A DNA stretch of 33,298 nt from an uncultured Spartobacteria bacterium (lineage in GTDB: Bacteria > Verrucomicrobiota > Verrucomicrobiia > Chthoniobacterales > Chthoniobacteraceae). Both the position numbers and the translations under genes were made by a program. The notes under the pieces are model-generated. The model was not told the DNA's origin. It was given only the letters and a program-made list of their open reading frames with translations, and ran no database searches. The DNA lies in NCBI GenBank assembly GCA_903929475.1, contig CAIYUV010000059.1:1-33298 (forward strand), written 5' to 3'. Positions 24,832-33,099 of this stretch are shown here, one piece after another (positions within the stretch are counted from its first letter, which is position 1; every line of letters starts with the position of its first letter).

Positions 24832-26373
24832 TCAGCGCCCCGTGAAAAATCTCTCCACCTTCGCCTTCACGGCGGCATCCATCGCGATGAGCGGTGGCCA
24901 GGGGCGCTTGAAGCCTTCGCCGGGGATTTTCTTCGTCGCGTCTATGCCGAGTTTGCTGCCGCTGGCTATTTCGCTGGTGGCGTGGTCGAGCACGTCGGAC
25001 GGGCCTTTGGTGAAGATGCTGTCGCGCTGCGGGTCGGTGTTGGCGCAGAGATGGAAGAGGACTTCGCTGGTGTTGTGGACGTTCACGTCGGCGTCCACGA
25101 CGACGATGTATTTGCTAAACATCATCTGCCCCATGCCCCAGAGGCCGTGCATGATTTTGTAGGCCTGCATCGGGTAGGTCTTCTTGATGCTGACGAAGAC
25201 GAGGTTATGGAACACGCCTTCCGCCGGCAACGCGATGTCCACGATCTCGGGGAAGTTCATCTTGAAAATTGGAAGGAAAAGTTTCACGGACGCGCCACCG
25301 ATGTAGAAGTCTTCCATCGGCGGCATGCCGACGATGGTGGCCGGATAGACGGCGTCTTTGCGATGCGTGATGGCGGTGACGTGGAAAACGGGATACGGCT
25401 CGGGCAACGTGTAATAGCCGGTATGGTCGCCGAACGGGCCTTCGTCGCGGAGCGGCTCGGTCGGGTCAACGTAGCCTTCGATGACGAAGTCGGCGTTGGC
25501 GGGGACTTCGAGGTCGTTGGTCTCGCACTTCACGAGTTCGACGGATTTCTTGCGGAGGTATCCGGCGAGGAGAAATTCATCCAAGCCATCGGGCAACGGC
25601 GCAGTGGCGGCGAAGGTGAACACGGGATCGCCGCCGAGAAAAATGGCGACGGGCATGCGCGTGCCGGTTTCGTAGTAGCGGCGTCCGTGTCGTGCGCCGA
25701 CTTTCTGGAGCTGCCAGTGCATGCCGGTGGTGCGGTCGTCGTAAATCTGGATGCGATACATGCCGACGTTGCGTTCGCCGGTGTCCGGGTCGCGCGTCAC
25801 CACACACGGGAGGGTGAGGAATCTGCCACCGTCCAAGGGCCACGATTTGAGGATTGGGAGGTCAAGGAGTGACGGTAACGCGATTTCGGATTTCGGATTT
25901 CGGATTTCGGATTGGATGTCAGTGGCCTTCGGCCACGGCTCTTTTCGCGATGGGGGTGCGTCGAATTTTTGGATCACATCCTTGCACGGGCCAGTGCTGA
26001 CGATCTTCGGGCGGGCGTGGCGGAGTTCGAGCGCCTGGCCGAGCAGCTTCATTGTCTGGCGGAGTCCGACGGGCGGTTTGGCGTGAAGTAGCGCGCCGAG
26101 TTCGGCGGCGACTTCGTCCACGGAGTTTGCGTCCATGCTCATCGCCATGCGCTTGTGCGAACCCATCGTGTTGATCGCCACGGGGAATGGCGACACCACG
26201 CCGTTGACCGTCGGCTTTTCGATGAGCAGTGCCTTGCCGCCATCGGGCGATTTCATTTCGCGGTCGGCGAGTTCGGTGATTTCCAGTTCCGTCGCGACGG
26301 GCGTGGAAATGCGTTTCAACTCCCCTGCCCTGTCGAGTGCGTTGACGAAATCGCGAAATGAGCCGAATGCCAT
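24832..26373 (-). CDS. UbiD-family decarboxylase (probable menaquinone biosynthesis)
   Basis: A 513-residue cytoplasmic enzyme of normal UbiD length. It starts MAFGSFRDFVNALDRAGELK, contains VGMYRIQIYDDRTTGMHW (prenylated-FMN-side arginine region) and EGPFGDHTGYYT, the segment with the catalytic acidic residues, then HRKDAVYPATIVGMPPMED, and ends with DVLDHATSEIASGSKLGIDATKK. UbiD enzymes need prenylated FMN made by a UbiX-type partner, which is not in the window. The subgroup with this N-terminus is usually assigned to decarboxylation in menaquinone or ubiquinone synthesis; menaquinone is likelier for this lineage. A low-complexity phrase, QSEIRNPKSEIALPS, interrupts the protein around residue 155 and is encoded by a 7-bp repeat. 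Confidence 0.9.
   Translation of the reverse strand: MAFGSFRDFVNALDRAGELKRISTPVATELEITELADREMKSPDGGKALLIEKPTVNGVVSPFPVAINTMGSHKRMAMSMDANSVDEVAAELGALLHAKPPVGLRQTMKLLGQALELRHARPKIVSTGPCKDVIQKFDAPPSRKEPWPKATDIQSEIRNPKSEIALPSLLDLPILKSWPLDGGRFLTLPCVVTRDPDTGERNVGMYRIQIYDDRTTGMHWQLQKVGARHGRRYYETGTRMPVAIFLGGDPVFTFAATAPLPDGLDEFLLAGYLRKKSVELVKCETNDLEVPANADFVIEGYVDPTEPLRDEGPFGDHTGYYTLPEPYPVFHVTAITHRKDAVYPATIVGMPPMEDFYIGGASVKLFLPIFKMNFPEIVDIALPAEGVFHNLVFVSIKKTYPMQAYKIMHGLWGMGQMMFSKYIVVVDADVNVHNTSEVLFHLCANTDPQRDSIFTKGPSDVLDHATSEIASGSKLGIDATKKIPGEGFKRPWPPLIAMDAAVKAKVERFFTGR
25882..25909. repeat. Heptanucleotide repeat GATTTCG x4 inside the UbiD gene
   Basis: Four perfect head-to-tail copies of GATTTCG are followed by a partial GATT. 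They lie in the UbiD coding frame (minus strand CGAAATC) and encode SEIRNPKSE. The unit is not a multiple of three, so gain or loss of one copy would break the gene. Confidence 0.9.
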
Positions 26374-26411
26374 AGGCCGCGACGCTAAACAGGAACAGCG
26401 CGCAGGTCACA

Positions 26412-26435
26412 CTTTTCTCACGCGGGCTTGCCACG
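26412..26435 (+). repeat. Left copy of a perfect 24-bp direct repeat
   Basis: The 24 bases starting CTTTTCTCACGCGGG and ending GCCACG recur without mismatch at 27237-27260. The two copies bracket one orphan gene. Weak similarity continues to the right of both copies (GCATTTTCTCTGCA against CACTTTCCCCGTGCA). Confidence 0.9.
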
Positions 26436-26470
26436 CAGGGAGGTGCTGCGCATTTTCTCTGCACAAACGT

Positions 26471-27178
26471 ATGTCTGGTTTTTCGCATCCACCACTCGGC
26501 CCACAATTCGCCTCAAATACAAAGATTTGCCGTGTGCTTGCTCGGATACTTATTTTTACAATGTTCGTATCTGCATCAGTAAATGCACAAGCTGACGAGA
26601 ATCCGCAGCAACAAGCTGCCTCCCAAAAAGGAATCGGGACGCCGGTGCAGGCAACAGGTGCAAGATCACTTCAAGTCCCTGTGAATTCACAAAAATCATT
26701 GATTGACGCGGTCGGGGATGGTTTCGCGGACGAAACATGGGAGTATCCTTCCGATCTAATGCCCCGCAAAATTCCCGACTTCAATTTTGTCAACGGGCCT
26801 CAATATCTCGGACTGAGTCCAAAGGGGGCCTGGCGCAAACCGGTCCTCTTCAAACACGCAACTACGGGAGTGAAAATTTCACTCAATTGCTATAATCGCG
26901 CCAAGAAGGATGAAGCTCCTGCCATCGCCCCAAAAAAGAAACTCTCTGGAACCCCGTTTATGCCTCTTCTGGAGCCTGACTTTCACTACCAACCTCAAGC
27001 ATTCCACGAACTCAAAGCAGCGGCAGCGTCCGAAAAGGATCGGGATGTCTTCGTATTCCGAGACGGCGATCTGTTGTTCAAAATAGAGACAAATGAAGGT
27101 GATGCCCGGATGAGGCAACGCGTGGCTACCACATTTGCCGAGGAGATTTGGAAATTCCGGCTCAAACTGCCGCGGTGA
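26471..27178 (+). CDS. Uncharacterised secreted protein, AT-richer than its neighbours
   Basis: A 235-residue protein. Residues 20-40 (CRVLARILIFTMFVSASVNA) form a signal peptide if the ATG at 26471 is used; the ATG at 26561 would cut it off, so the earlier start is better. The mature part has a Gln-rich start (ENPQQQAASQ), a central IPDFNFVNGPQYLGLSPKGAW, KHATTGVKISLNCYNRAKKD, and ends with FRDGDLLFKIETNEGDARM and a basic tail. I recognise no family. Sampled G+C is about 40-47 per cent, against 55-68 per cent in the next gene. It is flanked by perfect 24-bp direct repeats. A small dyad, CCAAC-ATCT-GTTGG, lies 23 bases after the stop. The upstream extension of the frame is antisense to UbiD. 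Confidence 0.7.
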   Translation: MSGFSHPPLGPQFASNTKICRVLARILIFTMFVSASVNAQADENPQQQAASQKGIGTPVQATGARSLQVPVNSQKSLIDAVGDGFADETWEYPSDLMPRKIPDFNFVNGPQYLGLSPKGAWRKPVLFKHATTGVKISLNCYNRAKKDEAPAIAPKKKLSGTPFMPLLEPDFHYQPQAFHELKAAAASEKDRDVFVFRDGDLLFKIETNEGDARMRQRVATTFAEEIWKFRLKLPR

Positions 27179-27236
27179 TTTTTCACCTCAAAAATATACT
27201 CCAACATCTGTTGGTCTCTGCCAGCCAACGACAGCT

Positions 27237-27260
27237 CTTTTCTCACGCGGGCTTGCCACG
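27237..27260 (+). repeat. Right copy of the 24-bp direct repeat
   Basis: Identical to 26412-26435 over all 24 bases. It lies 29 bases upstream of the ThuA-like gene start. Confidence 0.9.
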
Positions 27261-27289
27261 AAGCAAAGCACCACACACTTTCCCCGTGC

Positions 27290-28144
27290 ATGAAACTCCT
27301 CACCCTACTCTCACTCGTCACACTCACCGCAGGCGCTGCGGACAAAATCAAAGTGCTCATCGTGGATGGGCAAAATAACCACGACTGGCGTCACACCACA
27401 CCGGTGCTGAAACAAATCCTCGAAGAACCCGGCATCTTCAGCGTGGACGTGGATACGGCACCGGGCGGTGGTGCGGTGGCGACATGGTCGCCGAAATTTT
27501 CCGGATACTCAGTCGTCGTCTCAAACTACAACGGCGCGCCGTGGTCACCGCAGACGAAGGAGAATTTCGAGAAATTCGTGAGCGAGGGCGGCGGGTTCGT
27601 GAGCGTCCACGCGGCGGATAACTCATTCCCCGAATGGAAGGCTTACAACGAAATGATCGGCCTCGGCGGCTGGGGCGGGCGCAATGAAAAGAGCGGCCCG
27701 TATATGCGCCTTCGCGATGGTAAATGGACGATGGACACAACGCCCGGAGCCGGCGGCAGTCACGGCGCGCAGCATGAATTCGTGATGGCCACCCGCTCGC
27801 CCGAACATCCCATCATGGCCGGACTCCCCGCAGCGTGGATGCACCGTCAGGACGAACTCTACAACCGCCTGCGCGGCCCCGCAAAAAACGTGACCGTGCT
27901 CGCGAGCGCCATGTCGCCGAAGGAAAAAGGCGGTTCGGGCGAGGAAGAGCCGCTGCTCATGGCTATCTCCTACGGCAAAGGACGCGTCTTTCACGACGCA
28001 CTCGGACACGGGATGGAAGCGGTGCATTGCCAGGGCTTCGCAGTGACGCTGCAACGCGGCGTCGAGTGGGCCGCGACCGGCAAGGTGACACAAAAAGTTC
28101 CCGCCGATTTTCCCGACGACAAAGCAAGCAAGTCGCGCCCTTGA
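27290..28144 (+). CDS. ThuA-like domain secreted protein
   Basis: A 284-residue protein with a signal peptide (MKLLTLLSLVTLTAGAA). The ThuA (class I glutamine amidotransferase-like, trehalose-utilisation type) fold follows: KIKVLIVDGQNNHDWRHT (strand and loop near residue 18-36), LKQILEEPGIFSVDV, YSVVVSNYNGAPW, FVSEGGGFVSVHAADNSFP, a HEFVMATRSPEHPIMAGLP segment, and a final GKGRVFHDALGHG. ThuA-like proteins are numerous in Planctomycetes and Verrucomicrobia and are usually linked to carbohydrate metabolism, but the substrate is not known. No glutaminase cysteine is evident at the nucleophile elbow, where the sequence reads VHAAD. It is convergent with ribBA with 12 bp between stops. Confidence 0.9.
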   Translation: MKLLTLLSLVTLTAGAADKIKVLIVDGQNNHDWRHTTPVLKQILEEPGIFSVDVDTAPGGGAVATWSPKFSGYSVVVSNYNGAPWSPQTKENFEKFVSEGGGFVSVHAADNSFPEWKAYNEMIGLGGWGGRNEKSGPYMRLRDGKWTMDTTPGAGGSHGAQHEFVMATRSPEHPIMAGLPAAWMHRQDELYNRLRGPAKNVTVLASAMSPKEKGGSGEEEPLLMAISYGKGRVFHDALGHGMEAVHCQGFAVTLQRGVEWAATGKVTQKVPADFPDDKASKSRP

Positions 28145-28156
28145 GCGCAAATTTTC

Positions 28157-29365
28157 CTACAGCAGATGCCCCATCTTGGTCCGCTTGGTTTCAAGATACT
28201 TTGCGTTGTGTTTGTTCGGCGTTGATTTGATGGGGACAACCTCAACGATCTTCAGGCCGTAGCCTTCGAGGCCGATGACTTTCTTCGGATTATTTGTGAG
28301 GAAGCGCATTTTTCGCACGCCGAGATCGTGGAGGATTTGTGCGCCGACGCCGTAGTCGCGCAGTTCGGCTGGGAAGCCGAGTTTGATGTTCGCCTCCACG
28401 GTATCGAGCCCCTCTTGCTGGAGTTTGTAGGCGTGGATTTTTGCTGCGAGGCCGATGCCGCGTCCCTCGTGCTGCCTCATGTATAAAAGGACGCCGTGTC
28501 CCGCGCGGTCGATCTGCCGCAGCGCGGAGTGGAGTTGGTTGCCGCAATCGCAGCGCATCGAGCCGAAGATGTCACCCGTCAGGCACTCGCTGTGAACGCG
28601 CACGAGCGTGGCTTTTGCGGACGTGAGTTTTCCACGCACGAGAGCGATGTGATGCGCGCCATCCACGAGTGAGCGGTAGAGATGCAGATCAAATTCTCCG
28701 TATTGCGTGGGCATCTTCACCACTTGCTCGCAGACGACGAGCTTCTCGCTCTTGCGCCGGTGCGCGATGAGCGCGGCGATGCTCACCATGCGGAGCTTGT
28801 GTTTCTTTTTGAAAGCGAGGAGCTGCGGCAGTCGCGCCATCGTGCCGTCGGCGTTCATGATTTCGCAGATGACCGCCGCCGGTTGCATCCCCGCAAGCCG
28901 CGCCAGATCCACGCCGGCCTCGGTGTGTCCGGCGCGTCGCAGCACGCCTCCGTCCTTGGCGCGAAGCGGAAAGACGTGGCCGGGCTGCACGAGGTCGCGC
29001 GGTTGCGATTTTACATCGGCGAGCACGGCGATGGTGCGCGCACGGTCGGCGGCGCTGATGCCCGTGCTGATGCCGCGCGCGGCATCCACCGCGACGGTGA
29101 AATCGGTTTTGTGCGATTCGCGGTTTTCGCGCGCCATGCGTTCGAGGCCGAGTGCAGTGGCCCGTTCCCCTGCGAGCGGCACGCAAATGAGGCCGCGCGC
29201 GTGCGTGGCCATGAAATTCACCGCGGCGGGCGTGATTTTTTCCGCTGCCATGATGAGATCGCCTTCGTTCTCGCGACCTTCGTCGTCGGTCACGATGACC
29301 ATTTTCCCCGCGCGCAAATCGCGGAGGACATCTTCGATGGAATCAAACTGAACAGCTTTCGGCAT
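28157..29365 (-). CDS. ribBA: Bifunctional DHBP synthase / GTP cyclohydrolase II
   Basis: A 402-residue cytoplasmic enzyme for the two entry reactions of riboflavin synthesis. Residues 1-200 are 3,4-dihydroxy-2-butanone 4-phosphate synthase, with the acidic DDEGRENEGD at 27-36 and a GHVFPLRAKDGGVLRRAGHTEA stretch. The rest is GTP cyclohydrolase II: HSECLTGDIFGSMRCDCGNQ holds all three zinc cysteines, RQHEGRGIGL binds substrate, and the end reads LEGYGLKIVEVVPI. Length is normal. ATG 29365 (MPKAVQFDSIED) is chosen; 25 upstream in-frame residues are unrelated. No FMN riboswitch consensus was seen in the 75 bp leader, but a strong short hairpin lies at 29377-29393. The OmpA-like gene is upstream in the same direction. 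Confidence 0.96.
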   Translation of the reverse strand: MPKAVQFDSIEDVLRDLRAGKMVIVTDDEGRENEGDLIMAAEKITPAAVNFMATHARGLICVPLAGERATALGLERMARENRESHKTDFTVAVDAARGISTGISAADRARTIAVLADVKSQPRDLVQPGHVFPLRAKDGGVLRRAGHTEAGVDLARLAGMQPAAVICEIMNADGTMARLPQLLAFKKKHKLRMVSIAALIAHRRKSEKLVVCEQVVKMPTQYGEFDLHLYRSLVDGAHHIALVRGKLTSAKATLVRVHSECLTGDIFGSMRCDCGNQLHSALRQIDRAGHGVLLYMRQHEGRGIGLAAKIHAYKLQQEGLDTVEANIKLGFPAELRDYGVGAQILHDLGVRKMRFLTNNPKKVIGLEGYGLKIVEVVPIKSTPNKHNAKYLETKRTKMGHLL

Positions 29366-29376
29366 GGAACAGACGA

Positions 29377-29393
29377 TGCCGGATAGACCGGCA
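29377..29393 (-). terminator. Hairpin in the ribBA leader
   Basis: TGCCGG-TCTAT-CCGGCA on the minus strand is a perfect six-pair GC-rich stem with a five-base loop. It lies 48 bases after the OmpA-like gene stop and only 11 bases before the ribBA start. No U-tract follows, so it may be a weak terminator or a stem that affects ribBA translation. Confidence 0.35.
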
Positions 29394-29440
29394 GGTTGCA
29401 AAGAGTGAATCCGCTTCGTTCGGGAAGACGCAGCCACCAA

Positions 29441-30412
29441 TTAGTGCTTCGCACGTCGCACGATGATCTCCGTGCGGCGATGCCCTTGAAGTTGCTCGAC
29501 TGTTCCGTCCAACGGCACGCCCTCGGCGGGGTGCGTGGAGCCGTAGCCCTTCGTCTGCACGTTTTCCGGCGGCAGGCCGAGATGGGTGATGAACCAATCG
29601 CGCACGGACGCCGCGCGTTGCTCGCTGAGTTTCTGGTTGTATTCGGCAGTGCCGGTGGGGTCGGTGTGGCCCTCGATGATGAAGGTCGCCTTTTTCAAAT
29701 CCGCGCCGAGAAATTTGCGGAATGCCTCGGCGATTTTCGCCATCTCGGCCTGGCCCTCGGCGCTGAGTTCGAAGCTGTCGTAGGCGAAAGTAAGATTGCC
29801 CGGCAGCGAGAGGCGGCGTGCGTTTCCGGTGCCAGCTGAGAGGCCGTTGAGGATTTGTTCAGCGTCCTGCCCCGCGATATGCAGCGCCTTCGAGTAACCA
29901 TCGCCATCCGGCCCGTAGTCGGTGGCCTTGCGCGCCGTCACCTTCGGCCCCGTGCGTTCGGTGAACATATCGTCCGGCAGCTTCGGCAGCAGCTCGTCGG
30001 GGTTCGTCTTCAACTGCGTATCGAGCTTCGTCATCTCGATGGGTGGCTTTTCGTTGGCGAAGAGCTTGTCCGTATCCACCGACTTGTGCTGCGGTGCGAC
30101 GCTGATTTCGTCGGGCCTCGGCAACTCCGTCGGCAAAGTGAGATCCTTTTTCGGCGACTTCTTCGTCTCCGGCAACGTGGCCTTCAACTCATCGGGCTTC
30201 TTGATTTTCTCCTCGTAAATCTTCACGCGCTGCAGCGTCTCCTGCTTCACAACAGGCTGCTCTGTCGGGCCGAAATTCTCGATCTGCTTTTCGTAAAACC
30301 AAAGGAATAGACCAAGGTGAACGACCAGAGATCCCGTGAGTGCGGAGATGAACCAGCCCTTCGTCGGCGAAACGTTTGGCGTCTGCGCAGTGTAAGCGTC
30401 GTAGCGCGGCAT
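29441..30412 (-). CDS. OmpA-domain protein with N-terminal membrane anchor
   Basis: A 323-residue protein. A short cytoplasmic start precedes one membrane helix (about 19-40, WFISALTGSLVVHLGLFLWF). A long Lys/Pro/Glu-rich periplasmic linker follows (KPDELKATLPETKKSP and similar), of the kind found in TonB-like proteins. The C-terminal OmpA domain (about 210-320) contains LTFAYDSFELSAEGQAEM, IIEGHTDPTGTAEYNQKLS, RAASVRDWFITHLGLP and GHRRTEIIV, the peptidoglycan-binding fold. It should tie the inner membrane to the cell wall. The 'WF.S...SL..HL.L' helix is also typical of TonB-type starts in this phylum, so a role near an energised transporter is possible. The start at 30412 is chosen because it directly precedes the anchor. 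Confidence 0.87.
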   Translation of the reverse strand: MPRYDAYTAQTPNVSPTKGWFISALTGSLVVHLGLFLWFYEKQIENFGPTEQPVVKQETLQRVKIYEEKIKKPDELKATLPETKKSPKKDLTLPTELPRPDEISVAPQHKSVDTDKLFANEKPPIEMTKLDTQLKTNPDELLPKLPDDMFTERTGPKVTARKATDYGPDGDGYSKALHIAGQDAEQILNGLSAGTGNARRLSLPGNLTFAYDSFELSAEGQAEMAKIAEAFRKFLGADLKKATFIIEGHTDPTGTAEYNQKLSEQRAASVRDWFITHLGLPPENVQTKGYGSTHPAEGVPLDGTVEQLQGHRRTEIIVRRAKH

Positions 30413-30531
30413 GGGCGGGAAGTTAGCGCGGCGGGCGATAAGCGCAAGCATCCGCATCGAATCAAAACAACACCCTTGCACTTGCACTTCACTCTCTCTC
30501 CGCCCATCTTCCGCGCCCTTTTCACACTACT

Positions 30532-32442
30532 ATGAGCCAGACCAAAGAAATCCCGTTGATGGAAAAAATCGTGAGCCTGTGCAAACGGCGCGGCTTCATC
30601 TTCCAATCGTCTGAAATCTACGGCGGCATCAACGGCTTCTGGGACTACGGCCCGCTCGGCGCGGAGCTGAAGCGCAACCTACGCGACACGTGGTGGCGCG
30701 CGATGACTCGCGACCGCGAGGATGTCGTCGGCCTCGACGCCACGATCATCATGCACCCGGCGATTTGGAAGGCGTCGGGCCACGTGGATACGTTCAGCGA
30801 TCCGATGGCGGACTGCATGGTGACGAAGAAGCGCTTCCGTGCAGACCACGTCGAATCCCAATCTGGGACTGTTTACAGCTATTTGGGAGCGATAGCGAAG
30901 GAGGGACGAGAAGCTGCAGAACCGTTGCTAGCGGGTGAGAAACTCGGAGACGTTGTTCGGCATCTCGATTTCGATCAGCAAAAGCTGAACGAGGGCTTCT
31001 ATGTCGCTCACGATGCTCTCAAGAAGAAATTAGAGCCTGCGGTTTATGACGCTGTGGAAAGCAAGGCTCATGGTGTGCGGTTTTCTGTTCTATTGCCCCC
31101 AGGAAAGCCGCCGGAATCTGCACGGAAAGTAGCGGTTCAATTTTATGAAGGCCGTGGCCTGAAAGAACCTACTCTTTTTGGCGAGACCACCGCGAAGATC
31201 GAAAACTCCCGCGCCTTCAACCCCGAGAACGGCGCGCAGCTCACGGAGCCGAAGCCGTTCAACCTAATGTTTCACACCTTCGTCGGCGCGACGGCTTCCG
31301 ACGACGACAAGGCGTATCTCCGCCCCGAGACGGCGCAGGCGATCTTCGCGCAGTTCAAGAACGTCGTGGATTCCACGCGGCAGAAAGTCCCGTTCGGCAT
31401 CTGCCAAATCGGCAAGGCGTTTCGCAACGAGGTCACGCCGCGCAATTTCACTTTCCGCTCGCGCGAGTTCGAGCAGATGGAGCTGGAGTTTTTCATCAAG
31501 CCCGACGAGGCCATCGAGGCCGTGTGCGGAAGCGTCGTGCAATGGAGCGAAAGCGCCGATCTTTCCACGCCGCAGCCAAACTGGGGTTGGGAAATGTGGC
31601 ACCGCTACTGGGTCGCGCAGCGCACGGCCTACTACGCGGGCATCGGCCTCGGCGCCGATGTGCTCGATTACTATTGGCAGGGCAAGGCAGACCTCGCGCA
31701 CTACGCGCGTGCCTGTGTGGACATCCTGTTTAAATTCCCGTTCGGCACCGAGGAGCTGGAAGGCATCGCCGCACGTGGCGACTTCGATCTCACCGCGCAC
31801 CAAAACGCCAGCGGCAAACCGCAGGAGTTCTTCGATGACGAAGTGAAGCAAGCCTTCGCCAAGTGGAACGATGAGCAGCGCGCCGCGCTCGTCGCTCGCA
31901 AACAGGCCGAAAACGCCGCGAAGGAAAAAGGCGCACTACCCGCCGAGAAAGTCGCCGAGTGGTGCGAGCGTCTCTTCAAAGGCTTCTACGTCCCGCATGT
32001 CATCGAACCGTCCGCCGGTCTCGATCGTCTCGCACTCGCCGTCCTCGCGCTCGCCTACACCGAAGTCGAAAAGACCGATGCGAAGGGCGCGAAGGAAACT
32101 GTGACCGTCATGCGCTTTCACCCGCGCATCGCGCCGAAGAAAGTCGCCGTCTTCCCGCTGCTGAAAAACAAGCCCGAACTCGTCGCCAAAGCACGCAGTG
32201 TTTACGATCTGCTCAAGAAGCATCTCGCCGCCGACTACGACGAAGGCGGCAGCATCGGCAAACGCTACGCCCGTCAGGACGAAGCTGGCACGCCGTTCTG
32301 CGTCACCGTGGACTTCGACACGCTCGGCGAACGCGGCCCCGAACTGCTCGACACCGTCACCCTCCGCCACCGCGACGACGGCTCACAGGAGCGCGTGAAA
32401 ATCAGCGACCTGCTCGGCAGGCTGCTGCCGCTGGTATCGTAG
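30532..32442 (+). CDS. glyQS: Glycyl-tRNA synthetase, single-chain class II type
   Basis: A 636-residue enzyme that charges tRNA-Gly. Motif 1 is GFWDYGPLGAELKRN (35-49), motif 2 FRNEVTPRNFTFRSREFEQM (from about 297), and motif 3 VIEPSAGLDRLALA (about 490-503). The C-terminal anticodon-binding domain starts at about HPRIAPKKVAVFPLL. Bacterial members are usually near 460-510 residues. The excess lies mainly in residues 108-222, between motifs 1 and 2. That segment is unlike the rest in composition (about 51 per cent G+C against 67-70 per cent on both sides). The CPxCG pair seen in many homologues before the 'LTEPRxFNLMF' strand is absent; here it reads NPENGAQLTEPKPFNLMF. Convergent with the hydrolase gene, 15 bp apart. 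Confidence 0.95.
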   Translation: MSQTKEIPLMEKIVSLCKRRGFIFQSSEIYGGINGFWDYGPLGAELKRNLRDTWWRAMTRDREDVVGLDATIIMHPAIWKASGHVDTFSDPMADCMVTKKRFRADHVESQSGTVYSYLGAIAKEGREAAEPLLAGEKLGDVVRHLDFDQQKLNEGFYVAHDALKKKLEPAVYDAVESKAHGVRFSVLLPPGKPPESARKVAVQFYEGRGLKEPTLFGETTAKIENSRAFNPENGAQLTEPKPFNLMFHTFVGATASDDDKAYLRPETAQAIFAQFKNVVDSTRQKVPFGICQIGKAFRNEVTPRNFTFRSREFEQMELEFFIKPDEAIEAVCGSVVQWSESADLSTPQPNWGWEMWHRYWVAQRTAYYAGIGLGADVLDYYWQGKADLAHYARACVDILFKFPFGTEELEGIAARGDFDLTAHQNASGKPQEFFDDEVKQAFAKWNDEQRAALVARKQAENAAKEKGALPAEKVAEWCERLFKGFYVPHVIEPSAGLDRLALAVLALAYTEVEKTDAKGAKETVTVMRFHPRIAPKKVAVFPLLKNKPELVAKARSVYDLLKKHLAADYDEGGSIGKRYARQDEAGTPFCVTVDFDTLGERGPELLDTVTLRHRDDGSQERVKISDLLGRLLPLVS

Positions 32443-32457
32443 AAATGATTCCAAAAT

Positions 32458-33099
32458 TTATCTGAGCGCGTCCGCCACGGCGCGGATGCATCGCTTTTCC
32501 ATAATGAACGAAGGGTGCATCGCGGCCCAAATACGGATGTTGCGGGCTTGCGGCATCTCGGCACTGCGGGCGGGGACGACTACGGCGTCGAGCGGCGTGT
32601 AGAAACTTGTGAAATTGACGCGCCGCAGCGTGTCGGCGTCGGTCGCGAGGTCGCGAAGAAATTCGCTACCGGGGCGCATCTGCAAGTAGCCGGGAGCGCG
32701 ATGCACATGCGCGAACAGAGTGCCGTTGTGCGGCGCGGCCATCGTGACGAAATTTCTGACACGCTCGACGCCACCGAGCCGCTGAACGTAATAGCGAGAG
32801 ACAAGGCCGCCCATGCTGAAACCGACGAGATCAAAGCGACCGTCGGGAATGTTTTGCGCAACGTAATCGGCAAGCTTGGCTGCGAGGTCTTCGAGTTTTG
32901 CAGCGCCGCCAGCGGGTGTAAACGTAGGCGTAAAAACTACACGTCCATTGGCGCGAAGATGCCTGGCGAGTCGAGCCATGTCGGCTCCGCTCGAAAAAAT
33001 ACCGTGGACGAGAATGACGGGCGGGTGCGCAGGATTGGGCGGAACTGGCGGCGCATCGAAGTGCGCAAGTGCGGCTACAAGCCATGCGACAATTTGCAT
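32458..33099 (-). CDS. Small lipase-like alpha/beta hydrolase
   Basis: A 213-residue protein. A hydrophobic start (MQIVAWLVAALA) may be a signal or anchor. The core shows PPVILVHGIFSSG (oxyanion strand, 27-39), a GFSMGGLVSRYYV nucleophile elbow with Ser95, Asp171 in PLDAVVVP, and His195 in AAMHPSFI, together a complete Ser-Asp-His triad in the right order. It resembles triacylglycerol lipase / PGAP1-like esterases, in the short form common in bacteria. The substrate is unknown. The rightward frame across it is its antisense shadow. From 33100 to the window end (about 200 bp) I see no gene or structure that I can name. Confidence 0.88.
   Translation of the reverse strand: MQIVAWLVAALAHFDAPPVPPNPAHPPVILVHGIFSSGADMARLARHLRANGRVVFTPTFTPAGGAAKLEDLAAKLADYVAQNIPDGRFDLVGFSMGGLVSRYYVQRLGGVERVRNFVTMAAPHNGTLFAHVHRAPGYLQMRPGSEFLRDLATDADTLRRVNFTSFYTPLDAVVVPARSAEMPQARNIRIWAAMHPSFIMEKRCIRAVADALR

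Noticed and set aside
29366-29440. FMN riboswitch upstream of ribBA
   Set aside because: The leader is only 75 bp and none of the RFN-element conserved blocks could be found; only one short hairpin is present.
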